This document shows positions 58,860 to 64,000 of a DNA stretch of 64,000 nt, piece after piece. The notes under the pieces were generated by a model, which was given only the letters and a program-made list of their open reading frames with translations, was not told the DNA's origin and did no database searches. Positions within the stretch are counted from its first letter, which is position 1. Every line of letters starts with the position of its first letter. The DNA is from Lineus longissimus (Eukaryota > Nemertea > Pilidiophora > Heteronemertea > Lineidae): NCBI RefSeq assembly GCF_910592395.1, contig NC_088316.1, positions 15,500,001-15,564,000 on the forward strand, written 5' to 3'. The translations under genes were made by a program, and so were the position numbers.

Positions 58860-58975
58860 AAGTTTTCTATGGATTAACGCAAGGACAATTTGGAATACCA
58901 GTAACCCTATCTTGGTTTAGGATATCGTGGCTTGGATTCCTTTTCTCCCAAAGGTAATCTGTCAAACTTTCCAAA

Positions 58976-60145
58976 ATGACAATGTATGAAAACGGCCTAA
59001 GCAATGGCTCCGTCAACGGCATGAGTCCACCGTATAGTCCGTTACACTGCAAAACAGACGGGCCTGTCGTCGCAACGCATACAAAACTCTTGTACCAACT
59101 CAACAAATTCTACGGAGATAGGGTACAAAGTCGCAAGCACTCCGTGGCTAAAACAATTCGTGAGGTGACAAAGATTGTGCACGAGGTGCTCAAGGAAGTC
59201 GAGGTGCAGGAACCACGGTTTATCAGCTCCTTGAACGAGTGCAATGGACACTATGACGGCTTGGACGTCATCTCCCCGAACGAATTCGAGGTGGTCTTAT
59301 ACCTCAATCAGATGGGTGTTTTTAACTTTGTGGACGATGGTGCTATTCCTGGTTGTGCTGTGTTAAAGTTAAGCGACGGTAGAAAACGTTCCATGTCTCT
59401 TTGGGTAGAGTTCATCACGGCGTCAGGCTACTTGTCAGCGCGAAAAATTCGGTCGCGGTTTCAGACGCTAGTCGCGCAAGCCGTGGACAAATGCAGCTTC
59501 AGAGACTGTGTCAAAATGGTGGCAGACACCACTGAAGTGAAGCTACGAGTAAGGGAGAGGTTTGTTGTTCAGATCACCCCAGCATTCCGGTGTGCAGGGA
59601 TTTGGCCGCGAAGCGCAGCCCACTGGCCGTTACCCCAATACCAGTGGCCAAACCACAACCACGCAGCGGAGACCAAGTCCGAGGGCTTCAACTTGGTATC
59701 GAAGGAGACAATTTATATGAAGGACAAACAGTCCGCAGCGGAAGGGGACGCATGGGTCATCAGTTTCAACGACGCAGAAAATCGTCTGCTACAGGGAGGT
59801 TGCAGGAAAAGATGTCTCAGTATCCTGAAAACGATACGAGACAGGCATCTAGACCTGCCCGGTCAACCAATCACAAACTACCACATGAAAACTCTCCTTC
59901 TTTACGAATGTGAAAAACATCCCCGCGAAATTGAATGGGACGATATGTGTGTCGCTGACCGTATCAACGGGATTATCCTGCAGTTGATATCGTGTTTACA
60001 AAACCGGCGATGTCCCCACTATTTTCTGCCAAGCCTGGACTTATTCAAGGGAAAGTCGACCGCTGCCATGGACTCGGCCGCAAAACAAGCTTGGCGCATG
60101 TTGCGAGAGCTACTCACAAATTCTAAATGTCTGGACAAATTATGA
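58976..60145 (+). CDS. mab21l: MAB-21-like protein, nested antisense in neurobeachin intron
   Basis: An intronless ORF of 389 codons encoding a MAB-21 family protein with a cGAS-like nucleotidyltransferase fold; the family acts in eye, neural and sensory development, and no enzyme activity is established for this branch. The match to MAB21L1/L2 runs end to end: TKLLYQLNKFYGDRVQ, KEVEVQEPRFISSL, SPNEFEVVLYLNQMGVFNF, GRKRSMSLWVEFITASGYLS, ARKIRSRFQTLVAQAVDK, PAFRCAGIWPRSAAHWP, YHMKTLLLYECEKHPRE, RRCPHYFLPSLDLFKGK, ending LDKL. E103-F-E105 sits where the metal-binding [DE]h[DE] pair lies in active relatives. The vertebrate proteins have about 359 residues; the extra 30 are an N-terminal extension rich in Asn, Ser and Pro. 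The ATG has A at -3. It is transcribed opposite to the neurobeachin gene, upstream of its BEACH exons, as in vertebrates. Confidence 0.95.
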   Translation: MTMYENGLSNGSVNGMSPPYSPLHCKTDGPVVATHTKLLYQLNKFYGDRVQSRKHSVAKTIREVTKIVHEVLKEVEVQEPRFISSLNECNGHYDGLDVISPNEFEVVLYLNQMGVFNFVDDGAIPGCAVLKLSDGRKRSMSLWVEFITASGYLSARKIRSRFQTLVAQAVDKCSFRDCVKMVADTTEVKLRVRERFVVQITPAFRCAGIWPRSAAHWPLPQYQWPNHNHAAETKSEGFNLVSKETIYMKDKQSAAEGDAWVISFNDAENRLLQGGCRKRCLSILKTIRDRHLDLPGQPITNYHMKTLLLYECEKHPREIEWDDMCVADRINGIILQLISCLQNRRCPHYFLPSLDLFKGKSTAAMDSAAKQAWRMLRELLTNSKCLDKL

Positions 60146-60631
60146 GGTGAATACAACTGTTTAACAGCCAAGTTTTCAGACAAACATATAGGTTAAACTT
60201 TGACGAATTCGGAATATCTGAAGGAATAAGAAACTAAAGGACGCCCGATTGTGAAATTTATGCCCAGAATTGAATAGAAGGGCATGGACCAATTTGTGAT
60301 TTCATACTTTGCCATTTCCAAGTCACATCCTTGTGCGAACTGTCACGGACCCGGACTCGGAACAATTCGCGACTTACACCTGTTGTCGTCTGCGCTTCGC
60401 CGTCAAAACATTATACACAGACGACTCATTTTTAATCATTTCATTGAGATTTCAAACGTTTGCATTTATCAGTGTGGTGTAATTTATTACCATAACGCTA
60501 CAAACATCGCCAGTCAAACTCTGGTCAATCTCTCGACCAAAGTCTATGTGTAACGATTTTATGCAGTGGTTCTGCAACAAATGTTGCAATGAAGAAGTGG
60601 CATTTCTTTAAAGTGTTGTGTTGTATGTGTC

Positions 60632-60637
60632 AATAAA
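60632..60637 (+). terminator. Poly(A) signal AATAAA of the MAB-21-like gene
   Basis: AATAAA about 490 bp after the stop codon, followed by GT-rich sequence (AATGTTAAAGTCTAAGTAGTGTC). It is the first canonical signal downstream, giving a short 3'UTR. Confidence 0.6.
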
Positions 60638-60649
60638 TGTTAAAGTCTA

Positions 60650-63600
60650 AGTAGTGTCAAAATATTGTCAGACAATTTCTGAGTGTGATGTTTCACCGAC
60701 GACTACAGAGCCCCTTCTGCAGTTTCACTTCTTTGGTCGTATTTAAATGTATCAATCTAGATTGAGAAGGAAAAGTTCCCACCACTCCAATTCAAATGCT
60801 CTCTCAACATCATTTCCTATACCATTGTGGATTGTACGTTCAAAACTTGCCAAACGACGAAAGTTGCCAACTTTTACTTCTCACCCCATTTTACATGAAG
60901 GCCTCAGTGAAGCGGTGAATATGTCTCTGCATTTTTTTTATACACCTAACAGCGGATTTTAGCTAACTTGTGTTCAAACACCAGGAATTCACGGCTGAAA
61001 CAGGCGAATTCTTGACTCCCGGAACATCTGTGATTCTTTTCTTATGAGGTGTATGATGCCGCAGGGTCATCGCCTGTGAAACCAGACGCGGGCTTCCCCG
61101 GGGCTTCAAACGATACTGTGGGATTCCTGTACGGATTTACCTAGCCAATGATCCGATACAGTTACCTGGATTCTGCAGGATAGAGGTAAATGCTGAAACA
61201 GCTAAGTAGCTATACTGTAAACCCCATGCCAATTTCATGTATACCGCAGACTCATTTTTACAATCATAAGTATGACAGCAGTTTGTCCATAGATTTGGCG
61301 GGTACCCGTTCGTTCACAATGGTAAAATTAGGCTACCGGGCGTAGCCAGATTGGCACGGTGAAGGCTTATTGCTTTTTGGCATAATTCATGGCATCCACA
61401 CTTGGTTTTTTTCACGCAAGTACAACTTACTAGTAATTCTGCATAACAAAGCCCTGATAAAATGCTAAGAAGATGATTATATAGAAATTTACATTTTAAT
61501 CCGGAGTTTACTGGTAAATTTACATGTAAATGTATGTTGATCACTTCATTACACTCCTCGTATACTCTGATTATTTAAATTGGGTTTAGAATTGAGTTTA
61601 GGGTGGAGGGAACATGACAATCCAGTCATACCGGCGCATGTGGTGATGAAATTGGATAAAATTCAATGCAAGTTCCGGGACTGTACGTCACTGTGGCAAC
61701 TTGTTCAGTTGCTTTACAGACAAGAAGAGCAGCGAGTCCTAAACTTTACATTGTCAAATGGAAAACCTGTTGCTAACACAAATTCAATCACTTTTCCTTC
61801 ACAACTCTGTCAATCAGTGATGCTAACATTATTCAAAATATTAAGTAAATGCATCCTCCTCGAATACCAGGGTCAGTACATGTAAGTACCGAGTACTCAG
61901 GATGGGAATGCATCTGCTGAACATAAAAAGTCAGAGAAAAAACAAAGCCCATTTATTTTACATTAATTAGAGACAATTATAAGATACGGCGATATGTATC
62001 ATGCACTTTTATAACCGTTCATTGAATCACAGAAGCGATTATGCTGCATGACTAAGATAATGTTCACATCGGGACAGCTGGCATATCTACATTGAGTGGA
62101 ACGGAACAACCCCTATAGGCATGATAGGCGAACGTTTGCCAAATTGTGACACAAGCATGTTTCGATGTATAGTCTTATCAGCAGTCGTGGGGACTGCAGT
62201 CCCGTTTTATAGCATTTTGTGTCAGGAATAACAGGTGTACATTTTCCATCTAGGTCTGCAAATCAGTAATGCATCTTGCACCATAAAGGACTAACCAGTC
62301 TTTTCTTTGAAAAGACGAGTTCACCGTTTCGCAAAATGCAAACAGCCATTCGCATCTTCTTATTCATGATCCACACAGCGTAACTGCTTTTCTATGATCT
62401 GATGTTGCGCTGAAGACCTACACCTCATATTTGACGTCTGACGATCTGACAGAGTAAAGGAATGCAAATGTTGGTGTGTTAGTGAGAGATGCGGCGTCTG
62501 TATAGCTTGTTGAAAAGCAAATATTTAGATATGACCACTTAGGTTCATCACTGATCTAGTCTGTGCGACGACAGCTAGCCGAGTACCGGGCAAACTGATC
62601 AACATCTAAGTATATGGGTCCGACTGTTCAAAGAACCTTGGCGTTAACTTTTATGGGCTAAACTGAAGAAGATAACGCAAAATTAAAATGGGAAGAGAAG
62701 GCGAAGGACCAGATTTTTTGACAAACTATTTGTCCTGGATGATTTCAAAGCGATATCCATCACCACATCCTACATAAAACTGTCAAGAAGCGCTGAAGTG
62801 GCCAATAAATATTATTTTACTCGGCCAGGCTAACTGGATTATACACGGGAACTGGTATTTCATGTTCTGGGCAATCGAGATGCCGCGTGTTATCAGCAGA
62901 TCCATGTTTTCTGTCAGAGCAGACGATACGAACCACAACTTACACGGCTTCACGTGCGCGCCAACAGGATGGGGAGGATCCGTGAACAACTCCCGGTTTG
63001 ACTGAAATCTATACGGATCCGAGAACTGCTGGGACTTGACTCTTTATCACCTCGAGTACAATTTAGCTAGGCACAGAAAGTTCCGAAGATCCAAAAGCGG
63101 CTCTTTACTTTGAATGTATATGTAATGTACATGTATAATGTACAGTGACGTCTACGTCATAACATGAACGCCGATACTGGCAGAGAGAATATGCTTGAAT
63201 ATTATGTCTGCTATGGAGAATGTGATCCTTGTTGACATAACATTGGATCTCGAGACTGACGATTGCATCTACTCATCTGGGGAACCTTTTTTTGTGATTT
63301 ACGTCAACTGCTTTTCTCTTGAAGATTATGAGCGGCACCTATCGCCGTTTCCATAACCAACTTTGAACAGATGGAAGCGCTCTCCAGGGACACTGGTCTA
63401 AAATATAGACACGGTTTTCAAATAGGTGGAAGTACAGCTTTAGAGCAGAAGATCTCTCTTATTAAGCGTAGGCAGAGATCGCGTATCTTGCCGGCATCTT
63501 TGAAGCCATCTCATCCTACCAAGATGATTGTCATCTCAAAGGTTTGCCTGCTTGTCCCGGCTAGCTCATCGCTACAGGCTATGCGGCTCATCAAGACCAA

Positions 63601-64000
63601 ACTAATCATGAATGGGTGCCAATATCCCATTCTGGCTACTATCAGGCAGAGATACTTTACACTCGGGTGTAGGACACTAGTTAGTCATTTCTGATTGAGA
63701 CAAAAATCAGTGCACAAGGAAAGCACAGATTACCAGTGGCAGTCTTGATTCAGTGAAGTCAGCAGAAGGCACTGTAATGTTCGGCCTATTCATTGCATAC
63801 TGTCAAAAACCTTAGAATCCACTCCCGAGGCAGCTGGATTTCATCATCCTATCATTTTTCCCCAATGGACTTCAGGGGAGGGACGAGGTAGATTCCATTG
63901 CGTCCGGAGTGTATCATAGTCCTGCCATCCCTATCTCTCAAAAGGAGTTTTTGTCCAAAATGTCAAGCCTGTGACATGGCGGACAAAACAACCCAAGTAG
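60650..64000. other. Region right of the MAB-21-like gene, probably the same neurobeachin intron
   Basis: No gene recognised on either strand. Open frames up to 107 codons (for example 63371-63694) lack domain support. No minus-strand exon of neurobeachin (DUF1088, ARM or N-terminal PH) was recognised, so the host intron probably runs past the window edge and exceeds 21.7 kb. A word near 61855 (CGAATACCAGGGTCAGT) recurs near 17685. Confidence 0.45.

Larger units (their letters stand above)
42269..58975. other. Large neurobeachin intron, left part (before MAB21L)
   Basis: 16.7 kb with no recognised coding exon on either strand. I searched the minus strand for the exon expected just before the [12 protein letters not shown] exon (in relatives it ends ...KIDPK in phase 0) and did not find it. 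The right two-thirds is rich in TAATTA, ATTAGC, CCAAT and octamer-type words, suggesting conserved regulatory DNA for the nested gene. Individual clusters are listed separately. Confidence 0.5.

Overview
This is genomic DNA from an invertebrate animal. Genes are split by GT-AG introns of a few hundred bases to many kb, intergenic DNA is long and roughly 40% GC, and there is no operon structure. The protein families (neurobeachin/LRBA, MAB-21-like, a death-domain receptor, cytosolic sulfotransferase, DUF229) are metazoan. A deuterostome such as amphioxus or hemichordate, or a lophotrochozoan such as a mollusc, would all fit. I cannot fix the phylum from sequence alone.

Layout, left to right. 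(1) 39-216, minus: first coding exon of a cytosolic sulfotransferase running off the left edge. (2) 2570-4564, minus: an intronless DUF229 (alkaline-phosphatase/sulfatase-fold) type II membrane protein. (3) 4.6-18.9 kb: no convincing gene; short repeats, a possible orphan exon and a short telomere-like tract. (4) 18.95-19.55 kb: C-terminal remnant of a non-LTR retrotransposon with frameshifts. (5) 20506-27685, plus: a ten-exon gene assembled here, encoding a 757-aa single-pass receptor with a TNFR-like Cys-rich ectodomain and a C-terminal death-like domain, preceded by a compact promoter cluster (YY1/NRF1/CRE-like sites). (6) 27.7-36 kb: UTR/intergenic DNA with a 60-bp-class minisatellite, a foldback MITE inserted in it, and a ~113-bp degenerate tandem repeat. 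(7) 36033-42268, minus: the last 15 coding exons (748 codons) of a neurobeachin/LRBA gene covering part of the PH-like domain, BEACH and the WD40 repeats; all splice phases agree. (8) 42.3-64 kb: no further neurobeachin exon found. A MAB-21-like gene (58976-60145) lies here on the opposite strand in one intronless ORF, with non-coding DNA around it rich in homeodomain-type motifs.

The main biological point is (7)+(8). In vertebrates MAB21L1 and MAB21L2 sit antisense inside introns of NBEA and LRBA, upstream of the BEACH-coding exons. The same nested, antisense arrangement appears here in an invertebrate, so the nest probably predates the vertebrate duplication. The 16.7 kb between the two coding parts holds clusters of ATTAGC/TAATTA motifs, an octamer and a duplicated 40-bp element, which are good candidates for cis-regulatory elements that keep the two genes together.
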